Shown here: positions 54,288-63,476 of the stretch, in pieces
How positions within the stretch are numbered: position 1 is the stretch's first letter
How the letters are laid out: each line of letters opens with the position of its first letter
DNA from: Alphaproteobacteria bacterium PA4
Lineage (GTDB): Bacteria > Pseudomonadota > Alphaproteobacteria > Sphingomonadales > Sphingomonadaceae
Length of the DNA: 64,000 nt
Reading direction: 5' to 3'
NCBI GenBank assembly: GCA_002256005.1
Contig: NKIQ01000018.1
Span: 1 to 64,000, forward strand
Notes under the pieces: generated by a model
The model's input: only the letters and a program-made list of their open reading frames with translations
Database searches by the model: none
What the model was told of the DNA's origin: nothing
Program-made: the position numbers and the translations under genes

Positions 54288-56378
54288 CTACCCCTCCCAG
54301 CGCAGCCCCAGCCACAAGGTCCGCGGCTGCGCCCGGTCGATGATGCCGTCCGCCGACACTCCCGACACGACCAGCGTATCGGTCAAGTTCTCCACCCGCG
54401 CCTCCAGTGACACACCGCGCCACAGCTTCAGCCGCGCGCTGGCATCCAGCGTCGTTGCCGGCGCGATGCGGCGCAGATTCTGGTCGTCGTCGAACTGCGC
54501 GCCGACATGGCGGAGCGTCACCGACGCGCCCAGCCGTGGCCCGGTCCAGCCGAGCGTGCCGGACGCGCTGAACTGCGGGCTGGCAGCGGGGCGCAGGCCG
54601 GAAAGCGCCGCGGCGGCGCCCGAGGCGCGCACCACCGGATCGGCCCAGGCCAGCGATGCCTGGGCGCTGACCTGGCCGATCTCCAGCCCGGCATCGGCCT
54701 CCACACCATGCACCACCACGCGGTCGAGGTTCAGCCGCTGGCGAAAGGCGCCGCCGGCGGCGACGAAGCCGACCTGCGGAAACGTCCCCGGCCCGCGCCC
54801 CAGCGTGACATTGGCGATGGCGCCGTCGAGGCTGTTGGCAAAGGCGGTGACGCTCAATCGCGCGGTCGGCAGTGGCCGCCAGTCGAAGCCGGCTTCCACC
54901 CCCTTGGCGCGTTCCAGATCGAGCGCCGGGTTGGCGGCGGTGGCATCGGCGCCCACACGGAACGGCCGGTAGAGTTCATTCGGCGTCGGCAGGCGAAAGC
55001 CGGTGTAAGCGGCACCGCGCAGCGCCAGCGCCGGGGCGACGGTGTACACCAATCCGCCGCGCGCCGTGCCGCGCCAGCCGTCGCGCTGCGGCGTCGCGAT
55101 CGCCAGCGTCGCGCCGCCGGTATCGCTGTCGAACTCGTTGAGCGCGCCGGCGGCGATCACCCAGCGGTCGGCGCGCAGCCCGGCGGTCAGCGTCAGCGCG
55201 TCGTTCAGCGTCCAGCTGTCCTCGGCATAGGCACCGACGGTCGATGTCGCACCGCCGGCGACGCGCAGCCGCGTGTAGCGGCCGGCGACGAGGCGGAAGC
55301 GTTCATGGCTGGTGCCGTCGCCGCGCCGGGCATCGACGCCGAGTTCGAGCGTGTGGCCACCGCCCACCGGCGGACGCAGCGCCAGCTTGCCACCCACGCC
55401 CGTTGCCGGGGTGCGATACTGGTCGAGCGTCGGCGTCGCGCTGGCGCGATTGGCGGCGACGCTGGCAAAGCGGGCGGTGAAGTCGCGGACCTGGACATAG
55501 GCCAGCGCCTCCACCCCCCAATCGCCGCGCTTGATGAAACGCGCGCTGGCATCGGCGCCGCGCGTCGTCGAGCCGACCAGCTCCAGCCCGCGCACCCGCA
55601 CATCGTCAAAGGCGCGGCCGGCGACCTGCACCTCGCTGTCGTCCCCCACCGGCACCACGGCGCGCAGCGAGGCGCCCCAGGAGCGATAGCGCGCCGGAAT
55701 GTCGATCGACCCGGCCTGATTCGCCGGCAGCAGTCCATAGCCATCGCCGCGATCATAGCGCGCCGAAGCGGTGACGAAGCCGCCGCCCAACCGCGCCGTG
55801 AGGCCGCCGCTCGCTGTCCAGCTGTCGCGCGAGCCGCCGGCCAGCGCCAGCGTATAGGGCGCCAGCACCGATGGCCCGCCGCTGTCGAGCAGCAGCGTCC
55901 CCGCCACCGCGCCGGCGCCGAACGCCCCCGCTCCGCCGCCGCGCACGACACGGACGCTGGCAAGTTGCGCCGGATCGATGGCGCTCCACGGGATATAGCC
56001 GGCAAAGGGATCGGCGATCGGCACGCCATCCAGCAGCACCAGCGCCCGCGACGCGGCATTGCCGCCCAGCGCGCGCAGCGTCACCCCCTGCGAGGTGGGA
56101 TTGGCGCTGCGGCTGTCGGTACGGCGAAAGGCGGCAAGGCCGGCGACGTCCTTCAGCGCATCCTCGATGCGGCCGCTTGCAGTGGCGGCCAGCCGGGCAT
56201 GATCGATGGTGATGGTCGAATAGGCGGCGGCCCCGGCGGCGCGCGGCAGCGCGGTGCCGGTGACGATGATTTCGGCGGCAGGTGGGGGGCTGGGCAAATC
56301 CATGTGGGTTGCATGGCCCGGCAAGGGCGGGTGGCGCAAGCCTGCGAAACGAAGCAGCGCAGCGACGGACCAAGTCAC
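54288..56378 (-). CDS. TonB-dependent receptor
   Basis: A ~696-residue outer-membrane receptor. The plug domain is clear (EIIVTGTALPRAAG near the N-terminus, then LALRALGGNAASRALVLLDG-like VTLRALGG, VLLDGVPIADPFAGYIPWSAID and VRVVRGGGAGAFG), followed by a 22-strand-type barrel ending FWLGLRWEG-like TLWLGLRWEG. The ligand is unknown. The start is doubtful: GTG at 56378 gives VTWSVAALLRFAGLRHPPL, a poor signal peptide, and the next ATG leaves none. An N-terminal frameshift or unrecognised start is possible. Confidence 0.85.
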   Translation of the reverse strand: MTWSVAALLRFAGLRHPPLPGHATHMDLPSPPPAAEIIVTGTALPRAAGAAAYSTITIDHARLAATASGRIEDALKDVAGLAAFRRTDSRSANPTSQGVTLRALGGNAASRALVLLDGVPIADPFAGYIPWSAIDPAQLASVRVVRGGGAGAFGAGAVAGTLLLDSGGPSVLAPYTLALAGGSRDSWTASGGLTARLGGGFVTASARYDRGDGYGLLPANQAGSIDIPARYRSWGASLRAVVPVGDDSEVQVAGRAFDDVRVRGLELVGSTTRGADASARFIKRGDWGVEALAYVQVRDFTARFASVAANRASATPTLDQYRTPATGVGGKLALRPPVGGGHTLELGVDARRGDGTSHERFRLVAGRYTRLRVAGGATSTVGAYAEDSWTLNDALTLTAGLRADRWVIAAGALNEFDSDTGGATLAIATPQRDGWRGTARGGLVYTVAPALALRGAAYTGFRLPTPNELYRPFRVGADATAANPALDLERAKGVEAGFDWRPLPTARLSVTAFANSLDGAIANVTLGRGPGTFPQVGFVAAGGAFRQRLNLDRVVVHGVEADAGLEIGQVSAQASLAWADPVVRASGAAAALSGLRPAASPQFSASGTLGWTGPRLGASVTLRHVGAQFDDDQNLRRIAPATTLDASARLKLWRGVSLEARVENLTDTLVVSGVSADGIIDRAQPRTLWLGLRWEG

Positions 56379-56429
56379 TGGCGGTCAGGCGTCCGCTCGG
56401 CTACCAGCGGCGGGCAAAGTAACGCGTGG

Positions 56430-56756
56430 ATGATGATGACCGGCTGGGCCTATCTTGGCGTCGCGATCGTGCTGGAGATTCTGGCGACGACCTGCCTGAA
56501 ACTGTCGGATGGCCTGGCGCGCTGGGCCTGGGCAGTGGCTTCGATCGGGCTGTATGCGCTGTGTTTCCTGGCGCTCGCGCCGGCGCTGAAATCCATACCG
56601 GTGGGCGTTGCCTATGCCATCTGGTCGGGCGTCGGCATCATCGCCATTTCCATCATCGGCGTGCTGTGGTTCGACCAGCGCCTGTCGACCGTGCAGATCG
56701 GCTATATGGCCTTGCTCATCATCGGCGCCATCGGCCTGCGCGCCTCATCAACCTGA
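56430..56756 (+). CDS. Small multidrug resistance (SMR) family transporter, EmrE-like
   Basis: A 108-residue, four-helix membrane protein. Helix 1 contains the essential glutamate (YLGVAIVLEILATTCLKLSDG) and the loop IPVGVAYAIWSGVGI is nearly that of EmrE. It functions as a dimer, exchanging protons for cationic drugs or small amines. Three consecutive ATG codons (56430, 56433, 56436) could start it. It is divergent from the TonB receptor and 9 bases before the thiolase gene. Confidence 0.9.
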   Translation: MMMTGWAYLGVAIVLEILATTCLKLSDGLARWAWAVASIGLYALCFLALAPALKSIPVGVAYAIWSGVGIIAISIIGVLWFDQRLSTVQIGYMALLIIGAIGLRASST

Positions 56757-56768
56757 AGGAGTGGCATG

Positions 56769-57941
56769 ATGCCTGAAGCGGTTATCGTCAGCACGGCGCG
56801 CACGCCGATCGGCCGCGCCTACAAGGGCGCGCTCAACGACACCGAAGGCGCAGTGCTCGCCGCCCATGTCATCCGCGCCGCGCTGACCCGCGCCGGGGTG
56901 GAGGGCGGCGAGGTCGAGGATGTGCTGCTCGGCAGCGCGCATCCGGAGGGTGCCACCGGCAACAATGTCGCGCGGGTGGCGGCCATGGCGGCGGGGCTGC
57001 CGGTCAGCGTTTCGGGCACCACCATCGATCGCAAATGCGCCTCCGGCCTGCAGACCATCGCCTTCGCCGCCCAGCGGCTGCGCGCCGGGGAGGAGGGCAT
57101 CTATGTCGCCGGTGGCCTTGATTCAGTGTCGCTGGTGCTGCCGCACAAGAACCTGACGCGCTACCGCTCCGACGGCATCGCCGAAACCATGCCGGCACTC
57201 TATTGGCCGATGATCGAAACGGCCGACCATGTCGCGACGAAATATGGCGTCAGCCGCGAGGCGCAGGACGCCTACAGCCTCGAAAGCCAGCGCCGCACCG
57301 CCGCCGGCCAGGCCGCCGGCCGCTTCGATGCCGAGATCGTGCCGATCGCTGCGGTGAAGCGGGTGACCGCCAAGGACGGCAGCGAAAGCCGCGAAGCGGT
57401 GACGCTGACGAAGGACGAGGGCAACCGCCCCGATACCGAACTGGCCGGCCTCGCCGCGCTGAAGACGGTGCGCGAGGGCGGCTTCATCACCGCCGGCAAT
57501 GCCAGCCAATTGTCGGACGGTGCCAGCGTCTGTGTGGTGATGTCGGATGGCGAGGCGGCGCGGCGCGGGCTGACGCCGCTGGGCGTGTTCCGCGGCTTTG
57601 CGGTTGCGGGCTGCGGTCCTGAGGAAATGGGTATCGGCCCGGTGTTCGCGGTGCCCAAGCTGTTGGCGCGGCACGGACTGACCGTGGACGATATCGACCT
57701 GTGGGAATTGAACGAGGCGTTCGCCGTGCAGGTGCTCTATTGCCGCGACGTGCTGGGCATCGATCCCGCGAAGATCAACGTCGATGGTGGCGCCATTTCG
57801 ATCGGCCACCCGTTCGGGATGTCGGGGTCCCGGCTAACCGGTCATGCGCTGATCGAGGGGCGGCGGCGCGGCGCGAAGCGGGTGGTGGTGACGATGTGTG
57901 TCGGCGGCGGCATGGGCGCGGCGGCACTGTTCGAACTGTAA
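56769..57941 (+). CDS. Acetyl-CoA C-acyltransferase (thiolase)
   Basis: A 390-residue thiolase with the acyl-enzyme cysteine C90 in [44 protein letters not shown] (H347) and [15 protein letters not shown] (C377). It cleaves 3-ketoacyl-CoA or condenses acetyl-CoA. AAGGAG is 7 bases before the ATG at 56769 and 4 before the one at 56766, favouring the former. It is probably co-transcribed with the SMR gene only by proximity. Confidence 0.95.
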   Translation: MPEAVIVSTARTPIGRAYKGALNDTEGAVLAAHVIRAALTRAGVEGGEVEDVLLGSAHPEGATGNNVARVAAMAAGLPVSVSGTTIDRKCASGLQTIAFAAQRLRAGEEGIYVAGGLDSVSLVLPHKNLTRYRSDGIAETMPALYWPMIETADHVATKYGVSREAQDAYSLESQRRTAAGQAAGRFDAEIVPIAAVKRVTAKDGSESREAVTLTKDEGNRPDTELAGLAALKTVREGGFITAGNASQLSDGASVCVVMSDGEAARRGLTPLGVFRGFAVAGCGPEEMGIGPVFAVPKLLARHGLTVDDIDLWELNEAFAVQVLYCRDVLGIDPAKINVDGGAISIGHPFGMSGSRLTGHALIEGRRRGAKRVVVTMCVGGGMGAAALFEL

Positions 57942-57947
57942 GGCGAA

Positions 57948-57975
57948 GGGGCCGCACGATCGGCAGTGCGGCCCC
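57948..57975. terminator. Hairpin between convergent thiolase and CTERM genes
   Basis: Perfect 10-bp stem (GGGGCCGCAC / GTGCGGCCCC) with an 8-base loop, six bases after the thiolase stop. No T tract on either strand, so intrinsic termination is uncertain. Confidence 0.5.
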
Positions 57976-58007
57976 CGTTCGCAAGCAGATGTTGTCAGTC
58001 GATCCGA

Positions 58008-58643
58008 TCAGGCAGCGACGGCACGCTGGCGGCGGCGCGCCGCCATGCCAACAAGGGCGAAGCCCGATAGCAGCATTGCCCAGCTCGCCGGCTCGGGTAC
58101 GCTGGTAACGGTCATCGTGCCGGCACCATATTGCGCAATGGCGACATCGACCAAGTTCGCCAGCTGACCGTTTACACCGCTGTAGCGGCTCCCCGTGGCG
58201 GTCAGCTTGCCACCAAAGCTGTTGAAGTTGATGGAGCCAGGCAGCACGGCAAAGGCGGCGTTGTAGATCTTGTCGGTGCCATTGAAGCCCCAGGCGCCAA
58301 GCTGATAGCTACCCGTGGAAAGGATGACCGGCGTGATCGACTTGAGGAGGTAAGCCGTACCGCCCGGGTTGGCCGTGCCATTGAAATTGACAACCGGCGA
58401 AACGATCGTGCCGGCCGCATTGAAAATGGCCACGGAAATGTTGGTCGTGATGCCATTTTTGCCGCTGTCGAAGGCACCGAGACTGGTCACCTTGACCGGC
58501 GCATTGACGGTAAAGTCGAGCCCGAGCGTGCCCGTCCAGATTTGATTGCCTGGCGTCGTGGCCGGCGTGTCGTAAACAACAGTCGCGGCATTGCCTGCGA
58601 CCGAGACCGCCAACGCGGCGGAAAAAAGTGCAGCCTTCAGCAT
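58008..58643 (-). CDS. PEPxxWA-CTERM sorting domain-containing protein
   Basis: A 211-residue secreted protein: a signal peptide (LKAALFSAALAVSVAGNA), a beta-rich body with many N, G, T and S residues, and the C-terminal sorting tag VPEPASWAMLLSGFALVGMAARRRQ, that is PEPASWA, a hydrophobic helix and an arginine cluster. This is the sphingomonad variant recognised by an exosortase. The protein is expected to be processed and released to the surface or matrix. No exosortase gene is in the window. Confidence 0.9.
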   Translation of the reverse strand: MLKAALFSAALAVSVAGNAATVVYDTPATTPGNQIWTGTLGLDFTVNAPVKVTSLGAFDSGKNGITTNISVAIFNAAGTIVSPVVNFNGTANPGGTAYLLKSITPVILSTGSYQLGAWGFNGTDKIYNAAFAVLPGSINFNSFGGKLTATGSRYSGVNGQLANLVDVAIAQYGAGTMTVTSVPEPASWAMLLSGFALVGMAARRRQRAVAA

Positions 58644-58872
58644 CAGAACCCCCCTTTTGACGATATCGCGCTATCAGCGTTATCACGACATAAATCGCCA
58701 TCTGCTCTGCCGCAGTCAATATGAAAGTAGAAGATTTCCGCGAAGAAGCGGCATTTTTCGGAGTCTGGAATCAGCCGATGCTGATGCGAGGCCATCGGAC
58801 TGCATTTTCGGCACATCGAGGGCAGCCGCGTCACCGGGGTGACGACGCGGCGCAATGGCAAAGGCGCTGCCC

Positions 58873-59451
58873 CTATTTCGCGTCGCGCAGCAGCGCCGTT
58901 TCGGCGAGGTGCTCGGCGATGAACCAGACCTGCGGTTCGTTGGTGCGGATGATGTTGCTGACCAGCATGTCGTTGGTACCGTCGTCACCGGCTTCGTCGG
59001 CGGCTTCGGCGCCGTCATGGGCCTGGCGCAGGATGATTTCATGGGCTTCGAGCAGGCGCGCCAGCTGGCTCGGTACATCCTCGCGGCCCTTGGGCGGGCA
59101 CGGGATCTTCGTCATCTCGGCGACGTCGGGGGCCATGGCGATGCTGATGCCGCCCAGCGCCATGATGCGCTCGGCGATCAGGTCGACGAGTTCGGCCTGC
59201 GCTTCGTAATGGGTGTCGAGCAGCAGGTGCAGCTGGTAGAAGGTGACGCCCGACATCTGCCAGTGATGCTTCTTGTACAGATCACGCAGCGTCATCGTGT
59301 CGGCGAGCAGCTGGTTGAGGATGGTAACGCTCTGCTTGCGGGCATTGTCGGCCAGCGCGATCGGCAGCGTCTTCAGCGTCCCGAACGACTGGATTTCACG
59401 ATAGGTGATATCGAACTGCGGCTGTGCCTGGTCGACGGATTTGCGGGCCAT
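58873..59451 (-). CDS. dps: Dps-family DNA-binding ferritin
   Basis: The 192-residue protein fits Dps/starvation ferritins: LADTMTLRDLYKKHHWQMSGVTF and LHLLLDTHYEAQAELVDLIAERI hold the inter-subunit ferroxidase residues, and the basic N-terminus may bind DNA. It stores iron with peroxide and protects DNA. It is a little longer than the usual ~165 owing to N- and C-terminal extensions. AGGAAC precedes the ATG. The 229-base gap towards the CTERM gene shows no further gene. Confidence 0.92.
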   Translation of the reverse strand: MARKSVDQAQPQFDITYREIQSFGTLKTLPIALADNARKQSVTILNQLLADTMTLRDLYKKHHWQMSGVTFYQLHLLLDTHYEAQAELVDLIAERIMALGGISIAMAPDVAEMTKIPCPPKGREDVPSQLARLLEAHEIILRQAHDGAEAADEAGDDGTNDMLVSNIIRTNEPQVWFIAEHLAETALLRDAK

Positions 59452-59606
59452 GGGGGGTTCCTGTGCTGACAGCGCCGGGGTGCGGCGTCGGCATGGCTAA
59501 CCCGGTGCGGCGGGGAAGGTTCCGCGGGTGGTGGTGAGGCAGAGGGCCGCGGCAAAGCCGCGCCCAGCCTGCCCCGGGGCTTGATCCGCAGTCAGACGAG
59601 TTGAGG

Positions 59607-59634
59607 GATCTAGCGCGAATCCGCGCTTAGATCT
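59607..59634. other. Hairpin spanning the kup stop codon
   Basis: On the minus strand GATCTAAGCGCG pairs with CGCGCTAGATC around GATT, with one bulged base; the TAA stop of kup is inside the stem. There is no T tract. It may protect the 3' end or weakly terminate. The rest of the 175-base gap to dps holds only a GC-rich hairpin-like stretch. Confidence 0.35.
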
Positions 59635-61528
59635 CCACTTGGCTGCCCAGCTCCACCACCCGGTTCGTCGGCAGCTTGAAAAAGTCCATCGCGCTTTCGG
59701 CGTTGCGCATCATCCAGCTGAACAGATGCTCGCGCCACAGCGCCATGCCGGGCCGGTCGCTGGCCAGCAGCGTCTGCCGCGACAGGAAGAAGCTGGTTTC
59801 CATCATCTTCAGCTTCGGCCCGCAATTCTCGACCTTCTTCAGCACCGCCGGAATGTCGATTTCCTGCATGAAGCCATAGCGGATGAAGATGCGGTAGAAG
59901 TTCGACCCCAGATTGACGACGCCGATGCGATCCTCGTCGGACACGAACGGCACCTCGTCGATGACCACGGTCAGGATCATGATGCGGTCGTGCAGCACCT
60001 TGTTGTGCTTGAGGTTATGCAGCAGTGCCGGCGGCACGCCGGTCGGCGCCGTCGTCATGAACACCGCGGTGCCGGCAACGCGGGTGGCGGCGGTGGCGGC
60101 GGACTTGATGAACACTTCCATCGGCATGGCGCTTTCGCGCAGCCGTTCCTGCATCAGCTTGCGCCCACGCGCCCAGGTGGTGAGGAAGGTGAAGGCGATG
60201 GCGCCGACCAGCAGCGGGAACCAGCCGCCGTCGACGATCTTGGTGAGATTGGACGCAAAATAGGCGGTATCGATGGTCAGGAAGACAGTGGCCGAAGCAA
60301 TGACCAGCCAGCGGTTCCACTTCCATACCGTCAGTTCCAGCATGACCATCATCAGCGTCGTGATCAGCATGGTGCCCGTCACCGCGATGCCATAGGCGGA
60401 CGCCAGATTGGACGAGGACTGGAAGCCGAGGACCAGCAGGATGACAAAGGCCATCAGCGTCCAGTTGATGATGGGGATGTAGATCTGCCCGGCCGCCGCC
60501 GCCGACGTGTGGTTGATCTTCATGCGCGGCAGCAACCCCAGCTGCACCGCCTGTTGGGTAACGGAAAAGGCGCCCGAGATAACGGCCTGGCTGGCAATGA
60601 CGGTTGCCATCGTCGCCAGAAACACGAGCGGCAGCCGCACGGCTTCCGGCACCATCAGGAAAAACGGGTTGGCGATCGCCGCCGGATTGCCGAGCAACAG
60701 CGCCGATTGGCCGAAATAGTTGAGCAGCAGCGCCGGCATGACGAAATACAGCCAGGAAATCTGGATGGGCTTGCGGCCGAAATGGCCCATATCGGCATAG
60801 AGCGCTTCGGCGCCTGTCACCGACAGCACCACCGATCCCAGCGCCAGAAACGCCAGCTTGGGATCATGCGCCAGGAAGCTCCACGCCCAATAGGGATTGA
60901 TCGCCTGCAGTACATCGGGGCGATGCAGGATCTGCAGCACGCCCATCACCGAAATGACGACGAAATAAACGAGCATGATCGGCGCGAACAGCGCCCCGAC
61001 CCTGGCCGATCCGCGCGCTTGCAGCAGGAACAGGCCGATGAGAATGCCGATCGATCCCGGCAGCACGAAGCTCGCCAGGCGCGAATCCACCACCGTCAGG
61101 CCCTCGACGGCCGATAGCACCGAGACCGCCGGCGTGATGATGGCATCGCCGAAAAACAGGCCGGTGGCGAGCACGCCCAGCAGGGTCAGATAGCGGGCGC
61201 GTTCCGTGCCGGGCGAGAGCCGCGAGATGAGCGCCAGAAGGGCGAGGCTGCCGCCCTCGCCGCGATTGTCGGCACGCAGGATGAGCAGCACATATTTGAC
61301 CGTGACGATCAACGTCATCGTCCAGAACACCAGGCTCATGATGCCGAAGATGTGGAGCTGATCGACAACCAGCTTGTGATGGCCGGTGAAGCTCTCCTTC
61401 AGCGCATAGAGCGGGCTGGTGCCGATATCGCCGAACACCACGCCGATGGCCCCGACGGCAAGTCGCGTCGTGCCCTGAGGTGCATGGTGATGAGCCGTGG
61501 CAGTCGTCGCAGTCGAGTCGCTCGACAT
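59627..61528 (-). CDS. kup: Low-affinity potassium transporter Kup
   Basis: The 633-residue protein has about 12 membrane helices beginning with [24 protein letters not shown], the Kup signature, and [18 protein letters not shown]-terminal cytoplasmic domain of about 170 residues follows. It takes up potassium with protons. The ATG at 61528 is chosen because MSSDSTATT.. leads straight into the conserved part; the frame runs further upstream into the DUF2306 gene. No clear ribosome site. Confidence 0.95.
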   Translation of the reverse strand: MSSDSTATTATAHHHAPQGTTRLAVGAIGVVFGDIGTSPLYALKESFTGHHKLVVDQLHIFGIMSLVFWTMTLIVTVKYVLLILRADNRGEGGSLALLALISRLSPGTERARYLTLLGVLATGLFFGDAIITPAVSVLSAVEGLTVVDSRLASFVLPGSIGILIGLFLLQARGSARVGALFAPIMLVYFVVISVMGVLQILHRPDVLQAINPYWAWSFLAHDPKLAFLALGSVVLSVTGAEALYADMGHFGRKPIQISWLYFVMPALLLNYFGQSALLLGNPAAIANPFFLMVPEAVRLPLVFLATMATVIASQAVISGAFSVTQQAVQLGLLPRMKINHTSAAAAGQIYIPIINWTLMAFVILLVLGFQSSSNLASAYGIAVTGTMLITTLMMVMLELTVWKWNRWLVIASATVFLTIDTAYFASNLTKIVDGGWFPLLVGAIAFTFLTTWARGRKLMQERLRESAMPMEVFIKSAATAATRVAGTAVFMTTAPTGVPPALLHNLKHNKVLHDRIMILTVVIDEVPFVSDEDRIGVVNLGSNFYRIFIRYGFMQEIDIPAVLKKVENCGPKLKMMETSFFLSRQTLLASDRPGMALWREHLFSWMMRNAESAMDFFKLPTNRVVELGSQVEI

Positions 61529-61619
61529 GGTCTGATGAGTCCCGTTGGGAAGCGGCGGGCGCGTTAGCACGGCGCCAACCTTGCCGCAATGCAACATCGC
61601 GGCACGGCACGAAACATTC

Positions 61620-62144
61620 TCAACCGAACAGCCAGCTGCCGAGCATGCGTTCGAACGGAAAGGTGAAGAAGCCGGCGATGAGCAGGGCACCGATGACAAC
61701 GCCGCGGATGCCGCGTTCGTGCGCGTTTCGGTCATGGCGACGTGCGGCCAGCACCGTGCGCGGCACCTGGATGAGCACGATGACCGACAGGATGTGGATC
61801 AACGAGAAGTCGCCGGTGAACACGCCCCAGCCCCGCGGTGCGCCGGTGGCAAAGGCGAGGCTGGTCGCCGCTGTCACCAGCATCGCGCTGGCCCAGACAG
61901 AACCAAGCTGCCGGTGACGGCCATCACCCTTGCGGCGCATCAGCAGCAGCGGTGTCAGCACCGTGGCGGTCAGAATGCTGACAAGATGCAGCCAGACGAG
62001 CGGCGGCACCAGTCCCCATTGCGGCCGACCCCGCGCGATCGCCAGCAGCGCCGCCAGCGCCAGCAGTGCGGTCAGGATCGCAAGCAGCCCATTGGGAATC
62101 AGACGCTGGGCCGCACCACCCTGTTGCTTCGCGTTGCTCGCCAT
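61620..62144 (-). CDS. DUF2306-like membrane protein
   Basis: A 174-residue protein with four or five membrane helices. [31 protein letters not shown] and [31 protein letters not shown] have the histidine/arginine pattern of DUF2306 proteins. The role is unknown. Several ATGs precede the conserved part; the one at 62144 has GGGGGG eight bases upstream. It is read in the same direction as kup with 91 bases between. Confidence 0.75.
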   Translation of the reverse strand: MASNAKQQGGAAQRLIPNGLLAILTALLALAALLAIARGRPQWGLVPPLVWLHLVSILTATVLTPLLLMRRKGDGRHRQLGSVWASAMLVTAATSLAFATGAPRGWGVFTGDFSLIHILSVIVLIQVPRTVLAARRHDRNAHERGIRGVVIGALLIAGFFTFPFERMLGSWLFG

Positions 62145-62366
62145 GCCCATCACCCCCCGGATCATCACGACCATAGGCGCAGCCGTGCCGGCGTCACCTG
62201 CCAAAACGACAGCAGGTGACGCCATCTCGAAGAGCCGCTAACATTTGCACAGGCTGGCCACGCCAGACAGCGACAAGTGCCAGGGTCGATAACGCCTTGA
62301 TCCGAACCAATGGTGATCGCGGCGCGTTACCGGTGCAGGGGCTTGGCTGAGGCAAGGAACTTCGAG

Positions 62367-62657
62367 ATGTTGCGCAACCTGATCACGGCCACTGCCGCCG
62401 ATATGCTGGCCCGCCGGCTGGGCGGTCCGGCCGCCGGCCGCGTCGGCGCCGTTGTCGGGCTTGCCCTGCCCTTCATCGCCCGGCGCGCCGGGCCGGCCGG
62501 CATGATCGGCGCTGCCGTCGGCGCCTGGGCGGTCGGCAAGCTGCTGCAATCGGAAGCCGCTAAACGCGACACTAACGCGACGCCTGAATCGGGGCCTAAA
62601 TCGGGGTCTGAACCGGGCCCCCCGTCGGGGATCAAGCCATCAGCGGACGCTGGTTGA
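62367..62657 (+). CDS. Small hydrophobic protein of unknown function
   Basis: A 96-residue protein with a glycine/alanine-rich hydrophobic core (about residues 20-60, GRVGAVVGLALPFIARRAG, MIGAAVGAWAVGKLL) and a polar tail rich in S, P and G. AAGGAA is 7 bases before the ATG. No family is recognised. It faces the ABM gene and overlaps it by 26 bases at the 3' ends. The 222-base gap before it holds no other gene. Confidence 0.6.
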   Translation: MLRNLITATAADMLARRLGGPAAGRVGAVVGLALPFIARRAGPAGMIGAAVGAWAVGKLLQSEAAKRDTNATPESGPKSGSEPGPPSGIKPSADAG

Positions 62658-62934
62658 CCACGTCAAAGACCTGGGCATCCATTGTCCGCACCGCGCCCAT
62701 GATGGCGGCGTTGAAGGCCGCCATGTGCGGCGTCGCGAAATGCGCCTTCAGCGCCGCTTCATCGGCCCAGCGCTCGACGACCGTGCAGATACCCAGCTCC
62801 CGGCTTTCGATCGCCATCGAATAGCTGAGGCAACCCGATTCCTCCCAGGTCGCCCGCATCATGGCATTCAGCGCCGGTTCCAGCTCCTCCAGCCGCGCCG
62901 GATCGAACTCGGCCCGGGCGATGACGATAATCAT
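62632..62934 (-). CDS. Antibiotic biosynthesis monooxygenase (ABM) family protein, putative quinol monooxygenase
   Basis: A 100-residue dimeric alpha/beta-barrel protein: IIVIARAEFDPARLEELEPAL, EESGCLSYSMAIESRELG, VERWADEAALKAHFATPHMAAF are the standard ABM strands. Members oxidise quinols or act as heme-degrading or antioxidant proteins; the substrate here is unknown. It is 20 bases downstream of grpE and may be read from the heat-shock transcript. Confidence 0.85.
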   Translation of the reverse strand: MIIVIARAEFDPARLEELEPALNAMMRATWEESGCLSYSMAIESRELGICTVVERWADEAALKAHFATPHMAAFNAAIMGAVRTMDAQVFDVVNQRPLMA

Positions 62935-62954
62935 GGGTTTAACCCTTTGATTTA

Positions 62955-63476
62955 TCAGGCTTTTGCCTTGGCGACGCTGACCAGTGCCGGGCGCAGCAGC
63001 CGGTCCTTGATGACATAGCCGGCCTGCAGCTCGTCAACGATATGGCCCGGCTCCAGCGTCTCATGCTCCACCTCCAGCATCGCCTGGTGGCGATTGGGGT
63101 CGAGCCGCTGGCCGGCGGTTTCGACCCGCGAAATGCCGTTGCGGCCAAAGATCGCCAGCAGCTCGCGGCCCGTCGCCTCGATGCCGGCGCGGACATTGTC
63201 GAAGCCTTCCGCCGGCAGGGCGGCCACGGCGCGCTGCAGATTGTCGGCAACGGCGAGCAGGTCGCGGGCAAAGCCGGTCATCGCATAGGCGGCGGTATCG
63301 GCCTTTTCACGCTCCAGCCGGCGGCGGGTGTTCTCGGTTTCGGCGGCGGCGCGCAGCAGCCGGTCCTTCAGATCGGCGATTTCCTGGTCCTTGGCCAGCA
63401 GCGCCTCGGCCAGGTTGATCTCGGGTTCGCCGCCCGCTGCGTCTTGGGTTTCGGGCGCGTCATTCACGTCGGTCAT
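62955..63476 (-). CDS. grpE: Nucleotide exchange factor GrpE
   Basis: GrpE releases ADP from DnaK. The 173-residue protein has an acidic N-terminus, a long coiled-coil (LLAKDQEIADLKDRLLRAAAETENTRRRLEREK), the globular domain with FARDLLAVADNLQRAV, NPNRHQAMLEVE-like DPNRHQAMLEVE and the final GYVIKDRLLRPALVSV. It overlaps hrcA by 4 bases, the conserved hrcA-grpE order. Confidence 0.96.
   Translation of the reverse strand: MTDVNDAPETQDAAGGEPEINLAEALLAKDQEIADLKDRLLRAAAETENTRRRLEREKADTAAYAMTGFARDLLAVADNLQRAVAALPAEGFDNVRAGIEATGRELLAIFGRNGISRVETAGQRLDPNRHQAMLEVEHETLEPGHIVDELQAGYVIKDRLLRPALVSVAKAKA

Noticed and set aside
54507-56429. Long plus-strand frame running into the SMR gene
   Set aside because: Only the last 108 codons are the SMR protein; the rest is antisense to the TonB receptor.
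56379-56429. Cobalamin riboswitch before the TonB receptor
   Set aside because: Only about 50 bases separate the divergent genes, with no B12-box-like sequence.
58721-59469. Plus-strand frames opposite dps
   Set aside because: The minus strand encodes a complete Dps with a ribosome site; plus frames are shadows.
59639-61117. 492-codon plus-strand frame opposite kup
   Set aside because: Histidine/arginine/glutamine-rich shadow of a conserved membrane protein gene.
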